Of a stretch of 64,000 bases of DNA, positions 22,996 through 37,900 are shown piece by piece (position 1 is the stretch's first letter; every line of letters begins with the position of its first letter). Source of the DNA: Quillaja saponaria (lineage: Eukaryota > Streptophyta > Magnoliopsida > Fabales > Quillajaceae). The stretch lies in contig CM055610.1 of assembly GCA_029379385.1 (NCBI GenBank), forward strand, positions 18,625,422 to 18,689,421, in the 5' to 3' direction. A model generated the notes under the pieces. That model was not told where the DNA came from. It searched no databases and worked only from the letters and a program-made list of their open reading frames with translations. Position numbers and translations under genes: made by a program.

Positions 22996-25900
22996 TCATG
23001 TCCTTTGCTCATTGAGTCTCCTCTCAGCAGCAATTGCAGCTGCCACAGAAGGTGGCAAATTCCTTAGACTTTCGGTAGGTTTTTCATCAGTTTCTGGCAC
23101 CGTTGATGGTGCTGTTGCGAATAGGGATTCAACATCTTTAATAGTCAGAACAGGTTGGTCTACATTTTTTTTGTTCCCAGGGATAAATGAATTATTGCTT
23201 CTGCTCCTGTTCAGTTTATATATACTCTCTTCAACCGTGTTTTTAACCTAACACCAAAAGAAAGAGAAAGATGATGAATAGAATTCCTTCATGCAAGTAT
23301 CTACTTCCGACAAAACTCTTAAACAAATGGCAAAAGGAAAAGAAAATTCAGGAAACATGATAGTGATAAAACTGAATATGTTCGCATTCAAACAGAGAGC
23401 TTGTTAGTTGAGCCCCATAAGAAAAAGCATATCCAGAATTGAAAAGAATGCATCATTGCATTTCCTAGAGAAATTAAACTATCTTCCTATGTGTCGCCTT
23501 TAGGGGAGTGAGGATGGGGAACGACAAAAGTTACAAGAGATTACATGGATGGTGAAAAAAACTGGTCTGGAAACAAAAGGAGAGGAGGTTGCCTAACTTC
23601 ATGACCACCTTGAAAGATATGGAGGTTAGCATTACCCCCAATTCACTAAAAAATTATGCGAGGTCATGTGAACTCAGGCACAGAAGAGAAAATAAAACAA
23701 ACACACTGGAAAGTATTTCTAGCTAGAAAAAAGAAACTTACTATGAAACGATGAACAAGAGTCCTTTTTTCCTGTCCAATTCGATGTACGCGGCTGATTG
23801 CTTGTGCCTCTGCAGCTGGATTGAGCAATGGCTCCACAAGGACCACATGCTGTGCTTCCAAAAGATTGAGGCCGTTGGCTCCATGTTGGATTAAGAGCAA
23901 CAAAACCTGAATAAATTGTGGTTCTGATTGCTGGGACTCTATCATATTGGATCCTTTCCTGCTGATTTTCTGTCCTCTAAATTCACTGATGGCAAATTGT
24001 GATTTCCTGAACCAAAATTTCATAACCATAAGAACTGTGAGCAAGAACAAGTTGGGTCAGAAAATTGTTTAAATTAGGAAGTAGGATTGTTGAACACATT
24101 AAGCATTTCTTCTGGACCAAATTAAGGGAAGAAAGGAAATAGATGGAATGAAAGAGATAATGAAAATGGAACAAGGGATTATAACTTTTCTACTCTTGTT
24201 TCAGAAAGGAAAAAAGTGGAAGCAGAAAACATGGAAGGAAAGAAAGTTGTAACAAACAAAATTACCTAATACTTCAATTCATCCCACTAAACTCCTCCCA
24301 AATAAAGTGTTAGCATGGGTTAATTTGTAATTGATGATCTCTCAACAACCAATAATTAAGTTTCTCCCCGCTTGTGGAGACAGTTTTGTGATCACCTCAT
24401 CAAAAATTTCACCCCAAAATCACTCCTACCACTTTCCTCTTGGTTCCCAAATTGGAGAATTAAGTTTCATCCTCCCATTTTCACCTCTCCCAAATAAATA
24501 TAAAGCTTCCTGGCTGGAAAATAAGCTCAACAACATATGTTGAGTTGATACAGATACCAGAAAACACTCACACCCCCTCCATATGTGCACAATGCAGGCC
24601 ACTAAATAACCTTGAGTCAGAAGCAGGGACGTGCACATAATTCTAATACTATAAGAACTGGAGTTCCATGGAATTCAAAGCAATTACATTAGATATCCGA
24701 GCCTGGTAAAAGTTTCAATGAGTACAATAGAATCATGAAGTCCGAGGAAGAAGGCCCAACAATGAAGCAACTAATATACGATTTAACCACGATCAATAAA
24801 GTTTAAAAATGAAATTCCACACACCTCTCCCCTCAAATTTCTAGTTTAGTTGTCTTGATAAATAAAGGTCTAAGGACCGACCCTCAAACCAATCCTATAA
24901 ATAAATGTAAAGTAGAAGAAGCAATGACCATATTGATAAGACCAAACCGTGCTTTGCAAGAATAAACATAACAAGAACATTTTGTACATGTGTGTGTCAA
25001 AGAAACAATTCAATCCAATAGCTGAAGCTGTTAGGTGAGGCCCAGGAATAGGTTATAATTTCTTAAAGGTCCCCGCAAGTGCAAGCACACTGGACTTGTT
25101 AACGTAGAGAATCCACAAGCCCTCTCGTACCTTGGGCTCAAATTTGATTATTAGAATGGACGGTGACATGATGTGAACTCCTAACCGCTTGGTCAGGGTC
25201 TGATACCATATCAAAGAACTAATTCAACCCAATAGCTTAAGTTTTGGGTGAAATGATTCTTTGACAGTATGGAAAGACTAAACCAGATGCCAGACTTTTT
25301 AGTTTCACATATTTCTGTGAATCTCCCCATGCATTTGAGTAATTGATAGCACTGAATGGTGTTCCTAAAGATCCATCTTCAATACTGTAAAGCAAAAGTC
25401 ATTTCAATTGGACCACTTGAAATTGAACCAGCTCCATAGATAAGGGATTGGGTAATCTATTCAATGAATCAACCACCTTGTTGAAGGTTGGATAACATAA
25501 CCACGACAAGCCTTTATCCAGAAATTTTGAAGCCTTGTTATGTTAATCCTTTGCCAATACTGCTCAGGAACTCTCAACATGATTATCTTAAGCATTCATC
25601 ATAGCTAGAGCCATGTCCTCCAAAACTCTATAACTGACTCATTTTTACTGCTTCTCCCCATGTCACTCATGGCCACCCTCTTAACATCTTCGGTTTCCCT
25701 TTTGTTTTTTTTAATCTTCCATGATAGGGCTCTGTCATCTATCTTCAGCTAACATATGCCTACCTTTCAAAAAAAATATCATTTCTTATCCTAATTTCCC
25801 TTTTCATGGAATTGGGGTTAGACTATGACTCATCACAAATAGAACCATCCTATACCTATGACTTTATAGTCAGATGTTAAATATGAAATTCTGAATTAAC

Positions 25901-28900
25901 AAATCATGTTTATCTAATACAAATTATAGTTGTATCCAAAATATTCTGTTTTTTTTATCCTCTTCCAATATTCAAATCAAATCTGTTTACTATGTAAATG
26001 TAAAGGTAACAAGAATTTAAAACATTGGCTATCCAAACAAGTAATACTTAGTGTCGTGCAAGTGTAGAGCCCCCTTTACTAGGATAAGTACCTGGTATTG
26101 CTCATGCAGTTACACAACCCTACTAAGACAATAGATGTAGATAGATAGAGCTACCATGGCTCAACTTGAGTGTGTGGATTTGGTCTGGACTAGTTTATTT
26201 ATCACATAAAGCGTGGTTTAACCCGACTACCCGAGGCTGTCAAATAAAACAAGGCCTGCCTCAATTTGGCAGGGGTTTGTCCACTGGCTTCCTAGCATAA
26301 TGAATACTCCCCAAGTGCAGCTTATAATACCTACTTCACATATTAGGAACTGTATGCACAGTCTTGAACTTTCTTGTTAATTCACTAATTGCCCAATGCC
26401 ACAACAGTACACGATTGTCCCAAGAGAGGAAAAAAAAAGGATGAAGTGGTGCACCCACCAAAGTAATCAGCACCTAAAGTTGTCAAGGCTCCAGTACAAT
26501 ACATTTCAATTTTTTTGCCTCTTTTAATCTATAAAGTCAATTAGCAGTAATTACCATAAGATTCAACTATGGGAATCAAACAAATAACAACACGATTATC
26601 CAGTTACAAATGTGGTTGACGTCAAGATAGTTGGATAAAGAATTGGGAAATTTACCGAGTCCTACTTTTTCCTTAAAAGAGTCCAATAAGTTCTATAATA
26701 ATTTTACATGAATAGTATTAGTTTCTATTTTCTTTCCCAAATAAGTCCTTCTACCTATTAAAAAATGTTTTATACTATTTACCCTTTAATTGATTATACT
26801 CATAAATTTTAGTTCTAAAATATAAAAACATTGCAGTCAGCATAGAATACCAACCCGGCACTAAAAACTAAAAATCTTACACAAAATTACTAGATGTTTA
26901 ATTTTGCTGGAAAAACTCTAGCACAAAAAAAGAAAAAAAGAAAAAAAGAAAAAGAAAAAAGAAGAAGACAATCAAGCCTGTTTACATAAGCAAATACTCA
27001 TGAACTTAGCCTAAAGAAATAATAGGTAGCTTGAGCTAGCTGGTTTAACTTGATGTTGCAAAGTTATAGTCTTCTGAATTCTCTTGTTTTGCTCCTTAAC
27101 AAATCAAGGGGATGACTCAAATGTTTTTCCCTTCTTATGGTCAGTCTAGGAAGAATTAGAGCCTACTATCAATAGTTCACGATCACATTTTATTATGTAT
27201 CATATTAACAAGATTCAAGTTATTCTCATCAGGAAACTAGACACAGCATTTAACTTGAAGTCAACAAGTCGCTACATTAAAATAGCTCTACAATAGATTC
27301 TCTTACCTTCCTCCTTTCATCCGGATAAAGGTTATTCCATTGGCAGCCAAGGCATGTTCCAATACATCAAGCACATCATTCCAACTTGAGAAAACAAGAA
27401 CTTTCGCTTTTGCATCTGCAGACTTGATCCATAAGATTCTTCTTGTGATAGCTTCAATCTTAGAAGAACCCCGTCCCCCACCACAAAAACCAAAGTTAGA
27501 ATGTACAAAAAGCAGCCACCTAAAGAACGCTGAAAGGTTACTTCTACTTAGTGGAACATATTGCTGGCTGGGTGCAAAATTAGTGAGTCTTGAACCCACA
27601 CACAAATGGTGCGACAATATAACTAGTAAGAGTTGATTGACACCTAACTGGAAGTCAAAATATGAACATGAATTGCAAACTAAAACATGTCCAGCCAGAT
27701 TTACTTTTGCGTGTATACAACGAACAGATATGAAAAATATCAGCTGGAGGCATGAAACAACATATGAACATGCAGAAGTAGAATATCATCAGTCAAATAG
27801 ACAAATACTAGAGGCAAGCAAGACCACATGTAAATACACGTCTCTTGAACTTCTTACAGAAGAAAGGAAGTTATCACTCTCAAGAATGAAAAAGAAAGGG
27901 AAAATACCTTAGTTCCATATGAACCTTTGACAGTAATAGATGCCTCAAATTTTTCACACCCTTCAATTGTATTCAGCATCGTAGAATTAGAACATTTGTT
28001 ATGTCTGTCAACAGCATAAGCAATATTTCCAAAATCAGTATGCTGTCGACATGTTGGGCACATTACCCAGTTATCTTGAGACTTATTTGTGTGAATCCTT
28101 TGCTCAGTCATAGAAAATAAACCTACAAAGAATACATGAACAGTCATGCTCTTATTAGACTTAAAAAAGAGGAAAACTGCACATATTGGCATTATGCAAC
28201 AGGCAAGACAATCACTAGCCAAAGAAACAATAATTAAAGAGCTCAGACACAATTCCTTAATGCTTAGGTTCAGATAGTGTCAAGATGTAATACTAACCAC
28301 GATTAAAAAAAAAAGACAAATAAATGAACTTTCCAATGTATAAACTGCTACAAAATTTCCTGGACTATATGTACCTGAAATGTTATGCTGACCTAACTGG
28401 AATGCTTCTTATGGCTTAAACCACAGAAACAGAGCCAAACTAAGGAAAAGAAAAGCAGGAGAATTGAGAGGGGAGGAAAACAATGGACTGGAACCGATTG
28501 GGACTTCCTACAATATGCTTCTCAGTGCAAGCATAAAAGAACATATGGGCACCAGGAAAATTGAAATTGTAAGAAATAGGCAAGAGAGAATAAAAGAAAC
28601 CTAGCAAAAAGAATAAAAATACTCTTTCACATGGACTCCAGGAACAAACAGAAACTGGGCTCCAAAACCATACTGGGTTTCAGGATTTAGTTTGACTGGA
28701 AATAGACGCAAACAAGAGAAAAGAGAAGCGGGAGAATTGAGAGGGAGGGAAGTGAATTGGAGAGAAACAAATCATGTCCGCTCTTCTCCTTCTGTGATAT
28801 ATCTAAATATAACCAATATCTAGATACATATTGAACCACATATTTGATATTTCTGAACAGGGCAGGTCACATAAACTTACATTTACAGCATGTAACATGG

Positions 28901-31900
28901 CCACACTGAAAAACCATTTTCTGATTGCTTAGCCTTTCTTGACAAACTGGGCATGTTTCCTCATCAGCTTTACATATGTGTCCACTTCTCTCTTCCATGA
29001 AGTTTGACACGGTAGTAGTCTCTTGATTTACTGAGAAGCTACCCATACTTTCCAATGGTGGTTTTTGTTTAGATTGTACCAAACCCTGGAAACGATTTAT
29101 TAAGGTGAATATTGACTGAAGAAAAGAAAATAGATAATATCATTTCAAACTTGACAGAGAGCTCAGTTGAAATGAAATGAAAAACTGATAATACTAGGTA
29201 AGTCTGCACAACCTAATAGCCGTGTCATTGGGATACCTAAAGATGGGAACCCTCATGTAAGACCACTGAGCATGAGCCTAAAATAGAAACTTAAGAATGC
29301 TTTTCAGAACAATGTAATCTGTGAAAATAAAATTAAGCCATATTCTGATCACAGAATGTGCACAAAAAGATAGAGTAGAATAAGGGCCTAACTCTGTAGC
29401 CATAAGAATCATCTGTTGCTATTGGAATAAAACTTACCCCTAAACTTCAAGTTGATGGGACAGATGCAACCATGTGTCCCAAGAATTTCCCGTATGTACA
29501 TATACATTACTTATGTGTCTATATACAAATACTACATTTATGTCTAAAAACATATATATGTATGTATTGGATGAATACTCAGACAATATTACAAAGTAAA
29601 TTGAAAACAAAATAGCAGGTGGTTCTTTACATTAAATAATTATGCTAATGAGAAGTAATAATGCTGAATTGCACATGATTTTTATTTTTAAAATTAAGAA
29701 ACTTTATAAGAAAATGTTGTTATCACATTTGATAGTAAACTGTCATGCACTTACTTTGGTATCATATTAAACCAAGTCGACAGTCCTCCTACAGAATATT
29801 TGCAAATGTAATAATGTAAATGTAATAATGTATGTATACTAGGATGTTAGCTGGCTTCAGAAAATCCACTTTAATGTCTCCCTCTAAATGTATTAAAATT
29901 CTTAGTGCTGATTTAATTGATTTGGTCTAGTAATTCGTGAACCCTGCCAATAGTGACACTCATGAACTGGTCAAACAGGTTGTCCAGTTTATATGTGGGT
30001 CTTGGTGACTTTCATAGAAAATTGTTTTCCAACTCATGAATGGCAAAGCAACCAATTCTCAGTTGAAACTGACAGAACCCCAGTTTTAGAATACTGAAGA
30101 AGATAGCTTCCTACATAGTTTACCTCCAATTTGCAAAACAAACTGCAGAAAACACTTCACTTACTTCCTATCCAAAAGACTCAATTGTTGAATTCATAGA
30201 GCAATTTAAAAAGTGATAACTGATAAGAGTATTAATTCAATGTAATTTCAAAATGAGCATTATAACAAATCTACTAGACTTTTAGCATGACCCACTTGAC
30301 CACTAATTGTCATGTCCCCAAGTTGCCTCACTAAAAAATATATATTATAGGAACATGCATTTAAAAGATGATTGCTTCTGTCACCAAACATATTTGATTT
30401 CTGAAGCTCTCAAGGTCAGAACTTAGAATCACGAGAAGAAATAGATTCATCATTGCATTCCAATCAATTCAAGAATGAGATAAAGAATAAATACCCTTCC
30501 AATTTGAGCAATATGTACAAGACTGCTTAAACTGTCACCATATATCATATCAATGGGCCACCGTCGATTACGGTAGGAATTTCCTAAAACATCAAGCTGT
30601 AGCATCTATAGAGAAAAATAAATTCGACTTGGAAATTTATTAAAAGGCTGCTTGTTGTACCTCTAAGTAACGAAGTTTCCCTTTTATCCGTGACAGTAAG
30701 GCCAGGGACATTAACTTATCATCGTTATATTCCAAGCTTAATGAAGGTAATTCCTCTTTACTGAAAGCATCAGGAGATTTATCATCTTCATTTAACATTA
30801 GGCGCAATCGTGAAATCGCCATCTTTATTTCGTCATGAGCACGCAGAAATTGAGCTTGAGCTACTGCCAGAGCTCGTGCATGGACAAATTCCTTTCGCAT
30901 GACCTACCATATCAAGAAAAGGGATCAGATTGTAATGGGATTTAAAAAGCAAGCGTTGATAAGTTAATTAAGCTCTTCCCAAGTTCCAAAGATTGCAGTA
31001 GAAAGTTAGTATGCCTAGAAGGTTTTCAAATACGAGCAAGCATAAATCAGCAGTCAGCTCCCATAAAAGTAGAGAGGAACCATATTACCATTAATAGTAG
31101 CTACAACTAGAAGATTGGTCAGGCATACCTCAAGAATTTGTAATTGCTTGGTGGCTGCTGATACACTGTCCCTACCTAAATGAGCCTTGCAATAGTTCCT
31201 TATAATTCCAAGAATAGCTTCCAGTTGAGACGGATCTCTTGTAACCTAATGATCAACATAATAAGTTAGAAAGTAATATTTCTGTCTTTAAGTCAACTTC
31301 ATTATCTAAAATGAAGTTGAAATTGGAGCAATTATGTAGAAAAACCAAACCAATGTTACTGATGATTGTAATACTAATACCCCAACTTCAAAACCCAACT
31401 GCATGGGTCATATGTACAGCTGTGACAGATTCTGTTTCAGTCACAGTATGATCCACGGCACATTGTTGGAATTACTGGCAATAGATGTTAGATTTGGACA
31501 ATCAAAATATCAAAAGCTGGCTTATATCAAAGTACATTGGGATTCAAAAATTTTCTGTGTGGGAGTTTTATAGTGTTCAGATAGGAGGTTCAAGGAAATT
31601 CTACCACATGATGGGTGTTGGGTTCGAAATCATGAATCAAACCAATAGTAAATACAAGAACAAAGCAATCTGTGTCAAATTTCTTAACATTAGCATGCAT
31701 AAACTAACATATGGATTGTATGAAATAAAATCAAAAGAACAGAGGAAGAAATAATAACCCAAAACCCAGATAGAAAAGCAAATGATGTCATTTTTGGAAA
31801 GTTGATCAGATAAGTAACAAACCACAACTTTTTCTTTAGCATCTCGCTTTTTTGATTCTTCATAACCAACAGTTGATGAAGTCATATTTTTATTAGGCTG

Positions 31901-34900
31901 TGATAAATTTTGAAGGAAACGATTCAGTGCCGTGTTCTTTCTCTGCAGATCTACAGCTTCCTCAGCAGACGTAAATATCCCCCCACATTCTTTCTTGAGA
32001 TGAAAGAGTCTCACTTCATAATTCTGAGAAAGAATCCAATTATGAGCCCATGCTATATACACTAGCCATATTAAACAACTCAAGATAACAGAAAAGTAGC
32101 AAACCTGAAATAATTCATCTAGTTCACATAGAACACATGGAGGACCATCACGGTTAGGCTGGCAATTTTGACAGTTTCCAACACGTTCAATGTCCTCTTC
32201 TTTTGGTTTCTCCAATGTATGATCAGTTTCTAAAAGTCGATCAAGTAGCACTTTCCTAGAGGCTTCCACTTGATCCAGACCTGTCTGGATATGATACTTG
32301 AGACCGCTAATACTTCGGAAACTGGCTTAGAATAAGAAATACATATTAGTAACCGTGTAAAAAGATAATTTTTGGTTTTAGTCATGTTCACTAACTAAAA
32401 CCTGTTACTTCTCAAGGTATGGAAATTCTGCTTTTCTTTTTCATTTTCTAATAAAAGCAGAGCACAACCAATTGACATGCATTTGCAAACAATCAGTAGT
32501 GATCAAGGGCTCAGCATTCTTAGTCCTTCTAATGTCAAGAAAAGTAGTTGGCTAATTGCACTTGTTACGGATAGAGTTAGCAGCAAACAGTTCCACATCC
32601 AATAAGCCACTATGATAATGATACGAAGTCCAAATAATCATGTGCTTCTTTCTCTATTGCTATGAAGAATTTCTTTCATGGACAAGGGTATTACGGGTTC
32701 AGCAATTCTATCACTACTATTTAATACTTGATATATTAAATTGTTTCCGCATAGTGTTCACACAGGTTTTTACATTTTACTTGTATATTTTCTGATACAG
32801 TGCATTTTCCCCCAGACTGAAATACATAACTGAGTATTCAACAATGTCTTCAATGGAAATTATAAAGAATAGGAATGAGTTGTCAACTTCTCCTATACCA
32901 AGTAACTGCATATCTGGATAAGGTGACAAAAACTGAAATCTTCACTAACCGGGCTGCTATTCTTGATGACTTTGACTTGCTTGAAATTACCGAGAGTGAT
33001 TCTTCAATCTTTCTAATTAATTCACTTGAGAAGTCCTTGTTCTGCTCAGCATGCTGAAGCGCTTCCAACCACCAAGCTGTATGTTGATTTTCTCTGTCAT
33101 TGAATGCATTGGATACCTTCAAAAAGTTCAAATTTCATTCAAGACTAGCCACCTTAAGGACAGGGGGGAGGAAGATAAGTTAAACATGAAAAATCTGCGA
33201 AATTTTATAACTTAAAACCTAATTTTTATCTTGGAACAATAAGAATCAAAATTTCACAATAAACTGCACTATCAGACATTGTGTAAATCATATACATAAT
33301 AGTAAAATGTGAAGTCTTATAGTGTTCTGAATAAGCGAGAAAAGTAACATAATTGTTTCTTTACATTGCTAAGAAAAACAAGCGGCACATTAAGTAAACC
33401 ACTTTTGAAGGTCGAGCTAAAGCAGCCTAAAGTAAATGGTCCTACAATGGAAAATTAAGGTGTTTTACAGAAGTAAAGAATTCTCATGTACAGGTTTTGG
33501 GCTGTACCAAGCCAATAAATGACTAAGACTCATAACAGCAGTTGCGGATATCACTAAATTAAATGACTGACCAAATAAGCAAAAGCAGTTGGCTGTGGCT
33601 ACTAATTTTAGAATCTAACATTAGAACTTTAAAGAGTTTTGGTGCTCCACAATAAAGAGCTAATTGTATATAAATTATGTATAAGATACTCAAAAAGGAA
33701 AAACAAAAAAATTAACTCATTTGAAAAGCCAATGGACCTTATGAATATAAAGTGAATAGTCACAGTGTCATAGGATGTTAATGAGCCCAGGAGATGGATA
33801 TAAATTATGTTTTCTACTTAAATATGCACTCGGTTTGGAAGCATGATCATTTAAAAGTTTTTATTGATTTTAAAATCAAAACAAGAAAAATGATATAATA
33901 TACTCTCCCAAGGGACATAATGACATGGGTGATATGTACCTGCATGTAAGATTTTCTAAACTCTTGTTGAGCCACAGAGAGCTTTGAACTGAACGAAGAC
34001 AAGTACTTCTGCTTTAAACTACCACATGCTGTTCTCAGACATTGGACACAAAAGGAAGTGGCTGATATAGGCAGCTCATGATCACACTCCTGATCACCAT
34101 TTAAGTCATTTTTTGACAGGTTGAAGGTACCATCTACTGGATTTCCAGAAGTGATGGTGAAATCCAAATCATTTGAGCCACTCAGTTTTTGCCTCTTTAC
34201 AACACATTGATCATGCTTTATGATGCTATGTATCTTGGAGTTATTAATATGTGAGCTTTCAGTAAACTGCTTTCCTTTTGAGGGTAGTTGATGGGAAGAG
34301 TTTGTAGTCTGTGGAAGTATCTCTGCTAAATTCTGATGAATGTGGATATTTAACAAAGGATCCAAGCGAAAATCTTTGGAATGCTCTTCCGCTAAAGACA
34401 GTGCTTCTCTGTACAGGAACACTGCTCGAGAAAGTTCTCTCTCTATAATAGCTATTGCTGCAAGACCATTTAAAGCAACAACTGACCTCCTGAGAGCTTC
34501 CTCACCTTCAATTTTTGTCTTATCTATAAGAACCTATAGAAATAAGATGCATTAACAGAACGAACTACACGTCAGAGTACTTCTATTAGCACAAATTCTT
34601 ATTAGTAACCCACCATTAATATTTCCTCCATTGTCATAGGTGACTGTTGCAGAGAACGCAAACCGGAACTTCCAACTTGAGGGTGGCAGCAGGCTTGGCG
34701 AAGCTTCAGGAGTGTGTTCAGCAGCTTCCCAGCCTCCGCATGAGTGATAAAAGGATCAGAAGAAGCATCTGAAGATACAGAACCTGTAAAAACGATGAAG
34801 TAAAATTAATCCCTACTCCATCTGCTTCTGCAAGACTTTGAAATGAAGTCACAGAACTATGGTTTAAATCCTGGGATTCTTCTGGTGAGAATACCATTTT

Positions 34901-37900
34901 TCAAACTTTCAATAACTTCATGAGCATAGTGGACACATGTTTCGTGTTGCCTCTTATAGAAGTGCTCTTCTATTGGAGAGAGAGCGAGCCAAGAGAGGCA
35001 TTCTTCTTGAGGAGGAAGCAGTAACTCATCTGCGACATGCACTTTCAAAGATCGCCACATCAATTGTTTAAAGAACTTTTGTGTAAATTCCATAGCTCCA
35101 GTATCTCCCCCCTGCAAAAGTATCGAGAAGTAGTACAGAACCAATGCAATACACAAATATTTTGAACTCCTCAAATGCCAGAAGCACAAGATGCAGAAAA
35201 AATAACATTACGAGTCAGACAAAAAACTTGAAAAATCCAATTACATGGTAAGGACGTCCTTCCACCCCTCCCCTCCCAGACCTTAAACTGTACAGGATGA
35301 GTTTGGGGTACCAAAAAGGATAAATACACTGATTATGTATTTCAGCTACCTTGTTCATGATTGTAAATTTGTAATCTAGACAGCGAAAGATACAAAATAA
35401 GGAAGGGATTGATGTAAACAGATCCAGTGATCTGCCAAAAGATGCTATATGCCTTAAGTTCCTAACTTCGTGTTCTATTGAATATACACTCTAAATCTCT
35501 TCACAGTTTGAGTAAACCCAAGCATGACAGAAATTTCCAGGTTTGTCTTACAATTTCGATCTCTCACACTTTCAAGAACCCTCACCACCAGCTTCTAAAT
35601 TTCTGAATCTGAAAATCCATGTATGTCCCTGTTTAAACCAGCTAAACTTACCCCAGAAAATCAAGGTTGTTATTAACTCTTTTGATAAAGGGCCTGTATT
35701 GGTCATCCGGCCTTGGTGCAGCAGAAGGGAACAGGGATTTAAGGTCAAGGATAGAAGCACTTCTGTCTGGATAATGATTACAATTTAAGTGACAGAACAA
35801 ATCAATCCAAAAGGGGTAGACAATTCAGTGTTGTTAGACTGTAGAAGCATCATTTTCCTTTTCAATTTGGATGCTACTTATAACTATATTCAGGATTGCA
35901 AGAAGCATCTGATTAGTTTGCTATTTGCAAGTGCTCTGATAAACAAAAATCTATATGTAGCACTTTCTACTCTAGGTAGCATTCCCCCTTCTCATTCCTC
36001 AAGTAGGAATGGTCTACAGTCCATGTGATATTCATATAGGCGAGAAGCTTCCAGCACATGAAGCAAGTTTTCAAAGGGGCATGGAAACAAGTGACAAGGA
36101 TAGCTTTTTTGTCAGAAATTTTATACCTTAGCTAGTGCTTGCATGAAATTATAAGATAGGGCAGTCCATACAAATGTAGCATCCACAGTCTTTCATATCA
36201 ATTTGCAAATACTAGATCATAGAAAATGGGATTGTAGAGAACTTCATACCTCATAAGGATCCCGAATGACTTCAGTCCACCATCTGCAAACATTAAATGG
36301 ACTTGCTTTAAGAAATCGTAGAAGTCCATATAAGTCGTCAAGTTTGCGCTGTATAGGAGTCCCTGTAATGCACCAACGATGCTTCGCATAGAGTCGCCCA
36401 GCCATTTCAGTGGCAGCAGAAGCATTACTCTCTACCATTTGAGCCTCATCCAAACAGACCCTCCACCAGAAGATTCTGGTAAGAAGAGTTGGAATAACAG
36501 GGTACCTAAAAGAAAACACGTAGTAAACATACATAACCAAAACTGGCCTGTTTGAAGCTAATAGACCTGACCAGCCAAGACAGTCAACACATATATTGTA
36601 CTACTAAAAATGTAAAGTTCAGCTAGTATCTTCAGAAAGTATCTCCCCTGACTATCAAAACCAATAATCCTATTAAAATATGATTTCTTTTATAAGAAAA
36701 ATAGGGTGGGGGCTGAGGCAGAGAAGAAAGGTTAACAAAAAGTAATAATTAAGAGAACTTATTCTGATTATAAGAAATACAGAATACTTCAAAAAAATTT
36801 ATCAACTGATGCCTTATCTACACAAATACATCAAAGAAGTTTTAAGGTGACATAAATTTGTCACAGTCACTGACACACACACACATCCAGAGAATCTTAC
36901 AAAACTGCAGAAGCCATTAGCTATCATTAAAAATTCAGAGCAAACCAGTACACTACTATTATAAGCCTGAAAAAGGATATATCTTCAGAAAGTAGAGCGA
37001 CTTTTACGGGAAAAAAAAAAAGGCTTCTGAGGTAACCTTTTCTGAAATCTCATGAAACGTCGATCACCTTGATGCCTATCAGAATCATGTGATAAGTCCT
37101 CTTTAAGAACATCATACGTTGTCAATACAATGTCAGCACTAACGAGTTCACTGATATCCATTAGAGATGTATCTGAAAAAGATGTCTCCCGAACGCCTTC
37201 ATAAATATAAGTCTTTAATGACCCTGGACGTGTATGACTAGGACAACAAATAACAGTTAACAAGACAAGTAGTATTGATATTTGTAAAGTCATTTGATGC
37301 ATCAAAAGAATTCAAACCTCACAAACAATAACAAACACCATCAAGTGTAAAAATGTTGAACTTAAATCACAATAATTACTGTGAATTGTTGACCCAGATA
37401 ATATAATACAACTAACCAAGAAAACATGCATCATCATACTCAAAAGTAGTTATGTTCTCCCACATAAAGTTGAAGGTCTATAATAACCAAATAGACATGA
37501 AGATGGAAGTGAACTAGATCATAATTTACAAACTCATATTCAATACCACGCTGCAAAATTTTAAGTGCCAGAAACTGTTAGTTTATTTCCTACTATGTTA
37601 AGAAAGAAGTGACTCTGCAACTACCAAGGTTTTCTTAAACTATACCTACCAAGGTTGCTCCAAACTATCTCTCCCACATGTACATACAAAATAAAAAAGT
37701 TGGTTTGCACCATGTGATCAAGCGGTCACCAAGTGGGTGGTTTAAATGATTCCGTGTAATTAATTTTTCCGAACTTGACCTATTCTAGAAAATACAATTT
37801 TCTACTGCCTTCCACTTGGTTTCTTATTTGATGGTTTTGGGACACCAAGCAGCATACGTAAGAGCACAAACATCAGCTCAATTGTTGTAAACAGTTACAG

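Noticed and set aside
24007..27306. Nested gene within the long SHPRH-like intron
   Set aside because: Frames at 24331-24543 and 24426-24638 are short, have no family pattern and no splice partners.
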